A DNA stretch of 57,441 bases from Hypsibius dujardini (GCA_001579985.1 LRSR01013716.1:1-57441), one strand, 5' to 3'; counted from the stretch's first letter, positions 12,501-23,975 are shown. Notes: generated by a model not told the origin, from the sequence alone. Numbers and translations: made by a program.

Positions 12501-13003
12501 TCAAGGAAAACTCGGTGATCAACAACAGCTTCCTGAAACTCACTCCAGAACTTCTGCTGGAGTACTGCTCGAACGTCTTTGGAAGTTTTGCTGTTGTAAG
12601 ACTTTGTGCATTTCGTTCGTTTATTCTGCGTTGACGCGCCTTCTTTTGGACCTTGCAGGAAAAGCTGCTTTCGACACAAAAAGGCCAAAAGAATTTCTAC
12701 CAGCCCTTCCTCAAGAGTCTCATCGATATCGCGCCGGAATTAGCTCTGACCAAGTTCGGCAGCAGGACTTTTGATTTCATCTGGAAGTCGGTTGACTTGA
12801 AGACCCGGGAGTTACTGGTGGAAAAGATGCTTCCCGTGGAACCGAAGCTGCGGACTAATGAGTTTGGCCGTTTTTTGCTAGGCAAGCTTAATCTTGGTTT
12901 CTACCGGCGCAGTGCCGACGCGTGGCGTACCCAACAGATGGCATTCGAAAAGCAAAAGGCTGATTTACGAACTATTCTTGAGATGTCTGGTAAAAAGAAA
13001 TAG
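9547..13003 (+). CDS. NOP9: Nucleolar protein 9 (Pumilio-repeat RNA-binding protein)
   Basis: Seven exons give 687 aa with all phases matching: 9547-9798, 10095-10158, 10331-10450, 10861-11369, 11474-12094, 12443-12595, 12659-13003. The N-terminus is basic (MGKRNRD). The rest is helical repeats of Pumilio type: SFILENLMRL, QDLACHSCASHILEEIFER, NQYAAHVAEKMLL, DVYGSRVAELLIAL, NNNAHHVLIKLVEF, KFGSRTFDFIWK, TNEFGRFLLGKLNL. The C-terminus ends KKK. NOP9 is a nucleolar factor that binds pre-18S rRNA and guards its 3' cleavage in small-subunit assembly. Length fits animal NOP9 (about 640 aa). The second exon was placed at the TAG before AACGAT because this keeps frame with exon 1. Intron 1 and intron 2 carry tandem repeats. 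Confidence 0.85.
9813..9928 (+). repeat. 58-bp tandem duplication in NOP9 intron 1
   Basis: Two 58-base copies both contain the TTGATTGGTTGATTGCCGG motif. This belongs to the TGATTGAT-rich simple sequence found throughout the window. Confidence 0.8.
10180..10305 (+). repeat. five 24-bp tandem repeats in NOP9 intron 2
   Basis: Five units of GGCCGGTCATTTAAAACT plus GCGCC/CGCCA fill most of the 172-base intron between 10158 and 10331. Because 24 is a multiple of three, the array is open in more than one frame. Intron retention would add a PGRSFKT repeat and then stop just inside exon 3. Confidence 0.9.
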
Positions 13004-13033
13004 TCTGGACAACTGAAGCTTCTCTTCTCTAGA

Positions 13034-13058
13034 CTGTCGAGCTTATCAAGCTCGACAG
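13034..13058 (+). other. perfect hairpin in NOP9 3' region
   Basis: Eleven-base arms (CTGTCGAGCTT and its complement) enclose a three-base loop, 30 bases after the NOP9 stop. It could be a 3' UTR structure. It does not match the histone stem-loop consensus. Confidence 0.6.
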
Positions 13059-13290
13059 CGACATATCAAGCGAGATTCGCTGAATTGTCTCTTGTCGCGC
13101 CACATAAAGTTATACTTTGCCTACATTTCACACGCCTCGCCTGTTTGGCTGTTATCATTCATTCAGTTATGACTAAATCATTCGTTTCGCTCATCTTTCC
13201 GATCGAATTTTTCTGTTTCTACTCGAAACCTTAGTGCTGACATTAATTCTAGTAACAATTTTGTGCTTTAGACCGTTATAGGTTTAAAGA

Positions 13291-13828
13291 ATGCCTCCCA
13301 AGAGAGGTGTAATCGTTAAAAAGAAGAGATTACTACCTCGAAACCCCACGCAAGGAATTATCACCACGACATCTGCTACTTACGCTTCAGGTTCGGCATC
13401 TATATTGCCGCATGAAATTGTCACGGAGAGAAGTGTTCAGATCGAGGATATGCCCAACGAAATCCTTGTGAAAATATTCAAGTATCTCCCGCTGGAGGAT
13501 CAACGAAAATCGAGAAGGTATGATCAATTATAATGTTTGATATATACTAGCAAAGCTCGATTGAGTGATTGGTCAATGATCCATCATTCATTCCAGTCCC
13601 TTTGCGGCCCGGGGGGAGGGGGATGTATCTATAGGTTCCTAAATGGATATCTATCAGAGCAGTTTATTTGCATGTTACATGCCTTTTTGACTGACTGACT
13701 GCTTACCATATCTAACTGTCTGTCTGTCTGTCTGTATGTCTGTATGTCTGTATGTCTGTCTGTATGTCTGTCTGTATGTCTGTCTGTCTGTATGTCTGTA
13801 TGTCTGTCTGTATGTCTGTATGTCTGTA

Positions 13829-13866
<38 letters not shown>

Positions 13867-14541
13867 CCTGCCTGTCTGCCTGCCTGTCTGTCTCTTTGTC
13901 TGTCTGCTTATCAATTTGTAACAATTCCTGGCGTTCTCTTAGACCACATATCCAAGTTTTCTACTAACTCAGAATTTAGCGTTACCAGTAGCTTCCCCTT
14001 AGCATTCTCTCATTCCAGGGTATCCAAAAGGTGGAGAAGCAATTTGAACACTTCGACATTTTTTCGAGATGTCAGTTTGGTTAATGCAGCGCCTCTCGGC
14101 GTTAAGAAGGTACGGTACCGTACGTAATGTAGCATATGATATTACGGTGGAAGTATTTGCGATATTTCTGATTTGGACTTTAATTGATCTTCGTAGATGT
14201 TGCGATATGTGAAAGGAGTCGTGAGTGTGGAGACGCGGAGCGTTACCCTAGCCTGTTCCCGGCGTGGGGCTATCCACGTACTGGCTACTGCGACAGCGGC
14301 TACTATCCTTGCGGAGAAGTGCCCGCTGCTGGAGAAGGTGACGTTCCGGAATGGCAAAGTACCGGTGGATGTGTTCAACCGGCTTCCGTCCACGGTCAGC
14401 CTCATCGTTCTCTCCTACGTCTGTGTCATCAATGAACGCGGAGGAATCATCGCATCTTACCGCGATGAAACGGAAATCAGGAATCCGATGGTTGCCGGTG
14501 CTGAACGGCTCTACAACAAGCTTCGATCTCGTCGGTTGTAA
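13291..14541 (+). CDS. F-box protein
   Basis: Three exons (13291-13517, 14019-14109, 14197-14541) encode 220 aa. The N-terminus is basic (PPKRGVIVKKKRLLPR). An F-box follows at aa ~50-90: IEDMPNEILVKIFKYLPLED, then VSKRWRSNLNTSTFFRDVSL. F-box proteins bind SKP1 and bring substrates to SCF ubiquitin ligases. The C-terminal part contains CPLLEKVTF, which hints at a degenerate leucine-rich repeat, but I do not recognise the substrate domain or the orthologue. Intron 1 holds a CTGT array. The stop lies 236 bases from the convergent G6PD-like gene. Confidence 0.75.
13719..13903 (+). repeat. CTGT/ATGT array in F-box gene intron 1
   Basis: A run of CTGT with interspersed ATGT and CTGC units lies between the exons ending 13517 and starting 14019. 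Confidence 0.95.
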
Positions 14542-14777
14542 TTAACTACCTCTGTCCCCTATAAGTTGCGAGCCGAAGAGCTCATCTATTTTTTTTTATT
14601 ATTTAAAAGGCAATCGCCCTCTCAGATTGCACGTTTTTATTCAATGGATAGCTTATTATTTTTATCGCATGTGCATGTCCCTTTTTTTCAGCGTTCCAGT
14701 ACTGGAATGGAATGATACCCAGAATGAACGAGCGCCTGTTTTACAAGCTCAGATTTTTATCGTTGAGCAGAGGATAT

Positions 14778-15995
14778 TTAATTGTTTACCCATGGGTCCC
14801 ATAGTTTCCATGAGTTTAGAACGAACCGAAAAGTCGCGCTAAACTTCTTTTCCCAATCACAGATATCGCGAATCACAACTTCATAAGCATTTTCAAATGT
14901 GTCGCCGAGCCGGCAGACAGAGAACTGTTCCGCCGCTCCGTCCACTGTCAGTTGGTAAGCCACTCGTTCGGCATCAATTTCGTGTGGGCACTCGACATCA
15001 CCGGGAGGGAAACCGCGGAATAAAACCGCGGGATATGACAAGGAACCGCCGCCAATGTGAAATAAAACCTCCCGAGGTGTCCCAGCTTCTCCGATGAAGG
15101 CGAGTTTGGCGACCGATATTTTTTGCTGGAGCCGTTTTCCCGCCGTTAACACAATAAGCAAGTCGTGGTGCCAGCATGGCGCGATGGACGCTACCAGAAC
15201 GGCTTTGGCAAATGTGGGTGTAGTGGACGTATGGGTGGAATTCTTGGTCCAGTTTAGCACTTCGGCAGTGTACGTGGCATACTGGTCGGCCAGAAAGTGC
15301 CTCACGGCGAGGTTAGAAATCAAATCGGGTTTGGCAGACGGATGGATATCGCGACAGGAGGACAGAATATTCATCACCACTTCCAAGAGATGGTTCTGGA
15401 CCACGTCACGAATAATGCCAGTTTCCTCAAAAAAGTTGATACGGTTTTCCACACCGTTAGTTTCATTTATGGTAACTTCGATTTGTTGAACTCCCCCGGA
15501 CGTAAGAAGGTCAGTCAACACCGGGTTCCGCTTGAAGAAGTCGTTTATAGCTCGAACAGATTCTTTCGCTGATAACAAAGAACAAACCCCGTTGGAGTAG
15601 AATTCACACCGCATTCACCTCAACATCTGAAGTCTGAACCCATGACATCCCAATAAGAATGAAACAATGACTAGTGTGGCAGAAAAAGGGATACAGAAAC
15701 AACAACTTGTATTACAGATAGGCAGGCGGACTACCCATACTACAGGCAGGCAAACAGACTGGTAGAAAAACTTGCAAGCAGACAGAAAGACAGGCAAACA
15801 GGCAGGCAGACAGACAGGCAGGCAGACAGGCAGACAGACAAGCAGATATATAAGCAGATGCATAGATCAATGGCAGACAAGCAGACAGACAGACAGACAG
15901 ACGGACAAGCAGACAGACAAGCAGATATATAAGCAGATGCATAGACCAATGGCAGACAAGCAGACAAGCAGACAAGCAGACAAGCAGACAAGCAG

Positions 15996-16049
<54 letters not shown>

Positions 16050-16853
16050 GGACAGACAGAAGCAGGTAGGCAGACAAATGGACGGACAAGCGATATAAAG
16101 AATATATATGACAAACCTTTGTAATGATCAACAAGATAAATTCTCTCCTCCGGCAAGACGGAAGAAATGGAGTAAAATAAATCGGCAGCAGTAGATTCGT
16201 TAACGCCAAACGGCTTCTCCAGAACCACCTGTAAGTTTCTGTGGCCTGATGAACATGCCGTCGCGATGTCGTTAACTGCAGACAAATATCCTGACGGTGG
16301 AATTGCCAAATAGAAAACCGTCTTTACATCCTCAGGAATTGTCCGACAGAAAACCTCAAAATCGTTCTGCGATTTTAAGCGAACGAAGGTAAGAAGTTTC
16401 CAAAAAACCTTCTCCACAAGTTCCTCCAAATAAAAGCTTGTGTGATCTGGCTCCTGGCGTGACGACGCATATACTTTGACAGGGTAGTCGTCCTTCGCCA
16501 ATGAAGCGAGAGCTGGAAAGAGGTAGCGAACGGCCAAATCGCCTGAAACAAAAATATCATCAGCTGGCGCAGGTATAAACAATCAATAAATCAATCACGT
16601 TCACAGAACGGCCATCGCTACACGTTATCTAATAAAGTTATAGTATAGTACCAATCAATGAATCGATAGCTAGATCAAAGGGATAAAACTAACCAGTTGC
16701 GCCCAATAGGACAAAATGAACTGGTTTCCGTTGGTCCTCCGCAGGCTGGATTTGTGAAGATGAAGTATTGTAGATTCCGAATACGATGGCTATCACGACA
16801 ACTCCCAAAGTAATAACAACAGCCAATTGCAAATTCTTTTGAGGCGACATCAT
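14778..16853 (-). CDS. Membrane-anchored glucose-6-phosphate dehydrogenase (H6PD-like, no lactonase domain)
   Basis: Three exons (16853-16694, 16542-16117, 15568-14778) encode 458 aa in frame. Residues ~8-26 form a hydrophobic segment (LQLAVVITLGVVVIAIVFGI) that would act as signal anchor. Then come the NADP-binding LLGATGDLA (aa 49-57), YLAIPPSGY, VVLEKPFG, DHYKAK (192-197; G6PD usually has DHYLGK) and QNHLLEV with the likely catalytic His at ~255. These are the motifs of G6PD, which oxidises glucose-6-phosphate to 6-phosphogluconolactone and makes NADPH. The divergent sequence and membrane segment resemble the dehydrogenase half of H6PD in the ER lumen, but H6PD continues into a 6-phosphogluconolactonase domain of about 250 aa that is absent here. 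Intron 2 holds an ACAG array. Confidence 0.8.
15770..16075 (+). repeat. ACAG/CAGG array in G6PD-like intron 2
   Basis: ACAG, GCAG and AAGC units are interleaved with two near-identical copies of a segment containing ATATATAAGCAGATGCATAG (near 15845 and 15925). The array lies between the exons at 16117 and 15568. Confidence 0.95.
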
Positions 16854-17166
16854 CACAAAGTCGGCGATGCAGAGCTACAGAACAAATTTAAATGGGCGAT
16901 GGATGAGCGCTGCGGCGCCGAGATAAAACAAACCACAACAAACAGGATGGTTGACAAAAAGCCCTAAATCGGAACAAACAAACACATACACCAACATTAG
17001 AAATTAAAATGCATTTCACATTGTTATTTTGATTTCCATAGAAAACAAATTTGAAACACCCCGCAGGATAATTTAGGTAATTTTGTAAAACGAAGGTAAC
17101 TCGAACTGGCTGTAATGTTAAATGCTAAATCGTAAATGGTAAATATCCAAAGTTCCTCATACTACA

Positions 17167-17292
17167 TACACACATGATCATATTATAGCGCTAACCGAGT
17201 TAGGCCATTTCGATCGGTTAGTACTTGAATTACACACTGTTCGAGTTAAATGGCTTAACTGGGTTAGCGCTATAATATGGCCACGTGTGTAA
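17167..17292. mobile_element. MITE family A, copy 1
   Basis: The inverted termini read TACACAC(A/G)TG followed by ATATTATAGCGCTAACC. A second, more diverged copy lies at 24616-24742. The element sits in the divergent interval between the G6PD-like gene and HGH1. Confidence 0.8.
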
Positions 17293-17367
17293 TACAGTAT
17301 GATGAATTGGGCAGAATAGAAAAGCTATCGCAAATTCTCCGAGCACACACACACACACGCTCGAGTG

Positions 17368-17657
17368 ATACCGTATGGTCGCGATCTCAAGGGACAGCTA
17401 AGCCCCGCCTTCCCTCAGTATGGCCCTGCACTCGATTGCACGTTCAATCGAATTCACTCTTCTCTGATTGGCTGTTTTCTTACAGCTTACTCGTTGTGCT
17501 CGATCGATTGATTGTACAGTTGTGCTTTTCCGTATATTTGTCCCTAGCTCCCTACATTGGTAATTTGGTGAACGGCACTGAATAGGCACGGCCCTGGTTG
17601 GTTATAATCTACGGGTGGGGCAGAAAAGTGTTCCTTGAGATCGCGAGCATACGGTAC
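17368..17657. mobile_element. MITE family B, copy 1 (diverged)
   Basis: The ends are TACCGTATGGTCGCGATCTC and its complement, with the family's CTCAAGGGAC core and an internal TGATTGGCTG. Other copies: 33687-33957, 34743-35026, 36451-36720, 43103-43386. Confidence 0.8.
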
Positions 17658-17805
17658 GAGTCGAGGCTTGCGTAATTTTTTCACTGCTAATTCAGAAGTA
17701 AAGAAATTGGGTCTCATAGCCGGGTTTTATTACTAACATTCCCCATAAAGTAGTTATTGGATTCTGTACAGATTGCGATTATCACGCTTCGTAAAGTCGG
17801 ACACC

Positions 17806-19574
17806 ATGGCGGAAGCGGAGAGTTACGCGGAGTTGGCGCAACTCCTCAAGAGTCTTCCTCCCAAGCATCCTCTCGTTACCATCACGCTGCGAAGTCTTTC
17901 CACCGCGACCTGCTCAACCACCGCTCTCACCGCATTGGCGGAACATCCCGGATTGATGAATCAGCTGATCGGAATGCTCAATTTCACGGAGGACTCAGCG
18001 AACACGGTTTTAAATCAGGATTGTCTTCTCCAAGTGCTCGTGAACGTTTCCTCTGCCGGTAAATTGACATGCCAACACTCTACAGATTTCTGTTACCTCT
18101 ACCAGTGGTTTCACCGATTTATTGGATTGAAACCCTTGGGAAAGTCAAAGAACGTTTTCAGTAGAGCCTTTTGTCGGAAGTATTCTTACCGCACATGCAT
18201 TCTCAAGCTGAAGTTATTTTTGTGATGACTGAGTGAATTTCAGTTCGGTTCAGTACGGTTGATTGGTCGATCAGCGGTAGAATTTGAATGGACGGATTGA
18301 TTGATTAACTATTTTGGCAATCAGAATCTCTTGTCGGAAATCACTGGATCAATTTGTATCGAAGGAAGCATTCGCCAGTCAAACGAAGCTTTCAGCAGGG
18401 TGTTTCTCTGCAGATTCCTGGTCTGACGAGGTGTTTGCCAAATTGCGGGAGGCCATTTGTCTGGAACTGGCGGCGTTTGACCAGCGCCCACTACTGGGAA
18501 ACAGCGCACTGCTGGATAAGATGTTTGCCATACTGAGCAATCTTTCGCGGCGTCAACTGGACGCCCTGGAGGTCTTCAACCGGATCAACGCGGAGAAGCT
18601 GCGGTTGTTTGTCACCAAGTTTGACGCGGCAAACCGAGACCCGGCCAAGAGCGAGTTCCAGTTTTTACCATCGCTCTTTGTGAATCTGAGCGCGGTGTCG
18701 GAATTTCGGAAGGTGTTGATGGATGACAGCCGACTGGTCATTCAGCGTTTACTGCCATTTATGGACACAAAGTTCCCGCTGGCAGTGCGGGGTGCGGTGA
18801 TGCGATTGGTGCGGAATTGTACTTTTGATTCAGGTTAGAATTATCGCTACTGCTGAAGAGCAAAATCCTGCCTTAGTCGGATAAATTGGCTCTCATTGGT
18901 ATTGGTTTGCTTCCAGAATTTCATCAGTGGCTTCTTGGACCAAAAGTGTCCCTCCTTTCCTACCTCCTACTTCCGCTCGCTGGTCCCGAAGAATTCGACG
19001 AGGAAGACACCGATAAACTGCCTGTCGATCTACAGTTTCTGCCGGCAGAGAAAACGCGGGAACCGGATGCCGATTTACGGGTTGTGCTTCTCGAGTCTTT
19101 ACTTCAGGTTTGTGCCGAAAACTTTCACGACAGGAAAGGGATGGCGACATTTTGTTTGTTTTTCTGTCCTGTTGCCAATCCGCACGAGTACTGCTTTGTT
19201 TTCATGTCTACCTTGTACGGTCCTGCCAGTTCTGCAAGCATGCATCCCGTCTGCCCAACTGCTTTTTGGTCCTTTTTCAAAATTGTCCATTGTGTTTCGC
19301 GCGGCGGTTTCATTTCTAATCAGCTTTGTTGCTGCAGTTGTGCTGCACGGAGTTTGGGCGTCATTTTCTACGTGATCACGGCGGCTACCTTATTCTTCGC
19401 GAGTTTCATAAATGGGAAACCAATCCGGCAGTACGGTACGCCTGTGAAAACGCTGTTGACCCACTGATCAGCGATGAACCGCTGGACCACATGAAAGATT
19501 TGAAACGGGTGGATGTGCCGGATCATTTGGTGCAGGAGTTTAACCAAATCAATAAAACTCTCCAAGAACCATAG
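17806..19574 (+). CDS. HGH1: Protein HGH1 homologue
   Basis: Four exons (17806-18058, 18396-18833, 18917-19107, 19338-19574) encode 372 aa; human HGH1 is about 390. Diagnostic segments are LSNLSRRQLDALEVF, FLPSLFVNLSAVSEFRK, VIQRLLPFMD, AVRGAVMRLVRNCTFDS, HQWLLGPKVSLLSYLLLPLA, GPEEFDEEDTDKLPVDLQFL, EKTREPDADLR and GGYLILREFHKWETNP. HGH1 is an armadillo-like cytosolic chaperone adaptor that helps eEF2 fold with TRiC/CCT. The start is the ATG in ACACCATGGC. The acceptor of exon 2 is inferred: the CAG ending at 18395 is the best AG that keeps frame, while an earlier AG at 18324 shifts it. Confidence 0.85.
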
Positions 19575-21286
19575 TGAGTCGAGGTGTTTAGAAGCATCCA
19601 CTCACGCCGGCGGATCGCAGTTTTTCTTGGGACTGATTCTTGTTTCCATGCTTCGGTTTTGCACTTTCATTCTGCTTGACAGTTACGTCCGGTCGACTCG
19701 CTGTGATTGGTATAACACTTTAGACCTAATTATTCCCACCGTTTCGGTTCTTTCTGTTCCGGTGGAGGTATCGAATGAGATTATTAGACGAAGCCATGCG
19801 CCAAATTCAGCGTATTCTCGCAAGTAGAGGCGTAATTTCTGTGTGATGCTACCCTATTTCTCGTCAATTGATTTGTTGATTGGCCTCTTTTGTTACACGA
19901 AGCGCCCTCTGGCGGTCGCACTGTGATAATGCGTGCCGATAGGCTTGCTGGAACATACCACGTCGAAAAGGGGCTGGCAGTGAACCGAGGCTGAAATTTG
20001 AATCGGATCTGGTGAACCTCTTGATCTGAATCAGGCAGGTTAACTCAACAGAAGTTCCCCGGTGATGAATCGAGTACTGTACTGCCGCGTTAGCTTCGCG
20101 CACTGCAAGAGCATTACTTCGTTATCCTAGCCCGTAGTGTACGTAAGCTCATGCGCGGATCCATAGGTCTAAGTTTACGGTGGGTCTACTACTGCGCGAA
20201 GCTAACGCGGCAGTACAGTATCAGAGCTTTCCACAGCACTGTCATTCGAGCAGATTCTCCGCAGCCTTCGTTGTTGTATGTTAAAATTTCTCACTGTGTT
20301 ATCCGATTTGTCGACCAGACAGCATTAGCAAAGCCGTTTTCTTGCGGCCCAAATTGCGGGGATTTGCAGTTTGAGCAGACCAGGTACGATCCTCGGGAAA
20401 AAATACAGACAAAAAGGCAGTGCGACGTTTTTGAAGCTGAAATAAATAATACTTCAAATTTTGTGGCATTTTTTTTGCTAAATTAATCACCACACAATTT
20501 TGCGAATATTAATATGAGTATTGCATGAAGATTTTTGGAGGCCACAATAATGTGGTGAGATGAAACAATTTTAACCACAAACATATTTTCAGAACTGGAA
20601 TTTTTAGTGCCTGAAAAAAATGTCATTTTTGGTCTTCAAAATAATGAAGCATCACATTATTTACGATTGTTTTTGCCTCGGGATCGAGGCACGCGTGTTG
20701 TGCGAAGCGGCCTGTATGGTTCCGGTGTTGATAAAAAAATTTCCAGCGCTCTGGTTCTGAGGAAAACTTATCCAGAGTCACAATCGAAGAAAGTTGAAAG
20801 ACGATTTTCCTTGAAATTATTTATTTTTTGATTTTAAACAGCGATGCGCAGGCGACTCTGCGCGCGCTTGATTGATTGCTTTAACTGGAGTTTTCAATTC
20901 CTCTTGGAAAAATTGATTGATTGATGCATGCCTCGCAATACTAGTAGTCGGTTTCGAACGATCGACTGATTGCCAGGCTGTTCTGAATCGAATCGTAGCA
21001 GCCGATCCATCAATCAACCAACAGACCGTGCTCTCCTGGTTGATTGATGGACTGCATCAATCAACTAACAGACCATGCTCTGCTGGTTGATTGATGGATT
21101 GATTGAATTTGATGCTTCTGATTGGATTGGAAATCGACTCTTCGATAAGCATAAGCTGCTTGATTGAGAGTTTGATCTCTTTACTACTTTCCTCAAATGA
21201 GCACTCGCCTGGATAGATTTCACGTAAATGTGGCGATCCATTTTGCTCAGTCGTACGAATGGCTTCTTCCAGGTTCAAGTTCGATA
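19575..21286. other. intergenic between HGH1 and HMGB
   Basis: There is no recognisable gene. It holds one foldback element (20074-20220), AT-rich sequence, and TGATTGAT-rich sequence from about 20860. Near 21005-21103 a palindromic segment containing CCATCAATCAACCAACAGAC occurs twice in tandem. The HMGB promoter should lie in the last few hundred bases. Confidence 0.5.
20074..20220. mobile_element. MITE family C, copy 1
   Basis: The inverted termini are TACTGTACTGCCGCGTTAGC, with TA flanks. The copy at 36724-36872 is nearly identical in the opposite orientation, so this family moved recently. Confidence 0.9.
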
Positions 21287-22542
21287 ATGGCCCGAGGAGC
21301 CCTTAAGGATGGAGATAAGCCGCGCGGAAAGATGTCCGCGTATGGTATGTACACAATAGTCCGGATTCGAGAAGCCTAAAAGCGACACGGCTCTTGATTT
21401 TGATGGTGAAAACTGGCAAGAGAATAACGCTGCAGTCTCACAGCGAACTAGTACAACGAAATACGCAACTACGCCATTGAAGGTTAAGGGATTGAGGACT
21501 GGATTGGCGGTTATTATGACCGGCTTTGTTTTCAAATCGATTCGAACCGGCTTTGTTTTTTTTTCAGCCTTCTTCCTTCAGATCTGTCGCGAGGATCACA
21601 AGAAGAAGCACCCCAACGATCAGGTGAACTTTGCTGAGTTCTCGAAGAAGTGCGCCGAGAAGTGGAAGGTACGGAGATGCGGTTTATTCTGTTCTGTTCT
21701 TGTTGACTTGCCTCAAATTAATATATATACTGTCTCTATCTGATTAGGGGCTGACGGACAAAGAAAAGACGCGGTTCCACGATTTGGCTGCTGGCGACAA
21801 GGCTCGCTTCGAGAAAGACATGGCAGGATATGTGCCTCCGGAAGGATCTGGCCGGTCCGGCAAACGGAAACGAGGAAAGAAAGATCCCAATGCCCCGAAG
21901 CGCGCTCTGTAAGTACATTACCTTGTAGCATAACATGCCTGCATCTTTTGCTCGGTACTGATTTCGGCTTTTTTTGGTAGTTCCGCCTTCTTCTGGTTCT
22001 GTAACGATGAGCGCCCCAAAGTGCGAGCTATTCACAGCAACATGGCCGGTACGGAGAGTGACTTCTGTTTCTCTTCTTCGTTGCACTACTTTCCTGGCTT
22101 GGAGGTTTATCGCAATCTTTGCGTATTTGCAGTTGGAGATGTTGCGAAGGAGCTCGGAAAGAAGTGGGCTCTCGTATCCGCTGCGGACAAGGTTCGCTAT
22201 GAGCAGCTGGCCGCTAAGGACAGGGAACGGTATCAGAAGGTGAGAACGTCCACCTGATGATCCAAATAGATAAGAGATCTATTGAGGGATGCACAAAACG
22301 GCTGATTTGATTTCTTGGGGAGTGGGAATACATTTTGCAAGAGCAAGTAGAAAACTAAACTTACAGTTCATGGGTACTTGCATGGTTTGCAGGAAATTGC
22401 CGAGTACAAGGCGAGCCTGGGTCTTCCAGTCAAGCGAGGACCTGGCGCGTCTGCAGCTGGTCCCCCTCGAAAAGCTGCTCTTCCTGCCGCTCAGGAAGCC
22501 TCAGATGATGACGACGAGGAGGAAGATTCTGATGATGAGTAA
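21287..22542 (+). CDS. HMGB-type protein with two HMG boxes
   Basis: Six exons (21287-21344, 21568-21668, 21748-21908, 21981-22048, 22133-22239, 22393-22542) encode 214 aa, the size of vertebrate HMGB1. Box A runs from [20 protein letters not shown] to about aa 80. A basic linker ([20 protein letters not shown]) leads into box B, containing [19 protein letters not shown]. The C-terminus is acidic ([12 protein letters not shown]). Such proteins bend DNA and act as abundant chromatin factors. All splice phases agree. The gene converges on the gene at 22878-23975 with 335 bases between stops. Confidence 0.93.
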
Positions 22543-22877
22543 AGTGTGCGACACGCTTTGAGTCACATCGCGAGAGCACAGTTCTACAGTGTATACATTT
22601 TTGGTTGTTGGTAACTTGGTCTTGATATATTCCTATTGATGTTAAGCGACGGATTCTGCTTTTTTGGAGCTGTTTGAAAAACTTTGTTGCGCACTTTCCG
22701 TCTTTGGAGCTATGATTCTGCGCATTATATTTTCCTGCCGTTGTATTTTATATCTACTTTTTGCGATCCTTGAAAAAATATTTTTCTGCTCCTCTTGAGA
22801 CGCTTTTGCAACAGCTGCTCAAGAAACGAACCGGGCCGATTCGCTCTAAATTAATAAAAGAACGAAAGGAAGAAGGC

Positions 22878-23975
22878 TCAGTCCAAATAGGCCTTATTCT
22901 CGTAATCTTCATCCGAGATTCCGTCCAGAAGTTGCACTTCCTTCGAACCCACAAGCATAACTTTTCCTTCGTGTAGTTCCTCGATCTCTTCCGGTGTGGC
23001 ACCGCTGGACCTTCCCAGTTCTTTCCCCGTTGACGATCGCAGGACAAACTGCTTGCCTTCAATCGCCAGAGTTCCGTCATCTTCCCAGATCTTATTCTTC
23101 CGACCGCTAGGTTTAGCGTACATGATCCGCCAAAAGCGAAACAGTGTCGGCTTCTTCACGTCTTCTGAAATAGCAGGCAATGAATAGTGAGTGTTTGAAT
23201 AGTGCGTCTACTGAAACAGCAGGCAATGTATAGTGACGACGTCTAGAATTCATTTAGGAAGTTGGAAAATCACAAACGTGATAAAAGATCTCATTCTGAC
23301 AATCTCTATCGACATAACAATTTCAATTCATCGAGTAATAGCGAATTTATCAAGGAATTTATAACAAAAACATCTTTCGTGCCAGCAGGTTGATTAATAA
23401 CCCCAGTAACGAACCTTGCGACTTCTTCCCTTTGGCAGTAGGCACCATCTTCTTCATCACACCAGAAGGCAACGGCGAGAAGGATGCCGCGCCGCGATAC
23501 ATGGAAGTGCGGTATTTCGTCTGGTGGCGGATGTCTTCCGGGTCGTCTTGGGGTCCTCCCTGATCATAAACCCGTTTGTTCAGCGGTGAAGAATGAGAAG
23601 TTGCTCCGTTTTGATAGACCACCGACTTCTGCCGCGCTTCCATTTGACCGGCATCCCGGGAGACGGACGGCACACCGACCGGTTTAACGTCCGCCTTTCT
23701 CACATCGTCTGGATCCCGCTTGACAGTGGAAGCAGCCAGGCGTTTCGCAGCAGCTGCTTGGCAGCTGTACGGTGCATTCGTTCCGCAGTGGGTGCAGGGT
23801 GTGGTACATTTCTCCGGTTGCAGAGTCCCCAGGAGGAGCTGAATAACTTGCTCGTCGGTCCGGCAAGGTGCCAGCGGTGGAGCCAGCTGCAGAAAATAAA
23901 ACGTCAAGCAAGCGAGCAGGCATTTTGCAGATTACTCTATACCTTCACAGCAGTTTTGCTGGAGCTTGATTCCAT
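22878..23975 (-). CDS. Small protein with a RAD54B-N-terminus-like domain
   Basis: Three exons (23975-23943, 23886-23415, 23164-22878) encode 263 aa in frame from MESSSSKTAVK. The middle is low complexity with a possible metal-binding CTTPCTHCGTNAPYSC and Lys-rich KGKKSQ. The C-terminal 90 residues, with IMYAKPSGRKNKIWEDDGTL, IEGKQFVLRSSTGKELGRSS and VGSKEVQLLDGISDEDY, resemble the small domain in front of the ATPase in RAD54B and related recombination helicases (pattern K-KHK-WEGDG-L plus GKEV). A stop follows at once, and no helicase motif lies in the rest of the gene. It may be an accessory recombination factor, a truncated RAD54B, or a different family with that fold. Confidence 0.55.

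Noticed and set aside
13034-13058. Rho-independent terminator or histone stem-loop
   Set aside because: Bacterial terminators do not apply in a eukaryote, and neither the stem nor the loop matches the histone 3' consensus.
15740-16209. Long open frames rich in Cys/Leu/Ser or Asp/Arg/Gln over the ACAG/CTGT arrays
   Set aside because: Tetranucleotide repeats without stop codons produce these in every frame; similar frames occur over each array in the window.
18325-18395. Upstream acceptor for HGH1 exon 2 at 18324
   Set aside because: It puts the following conserved region out of frame. The AG at 18395 fits phase 1 and keeps the frame.
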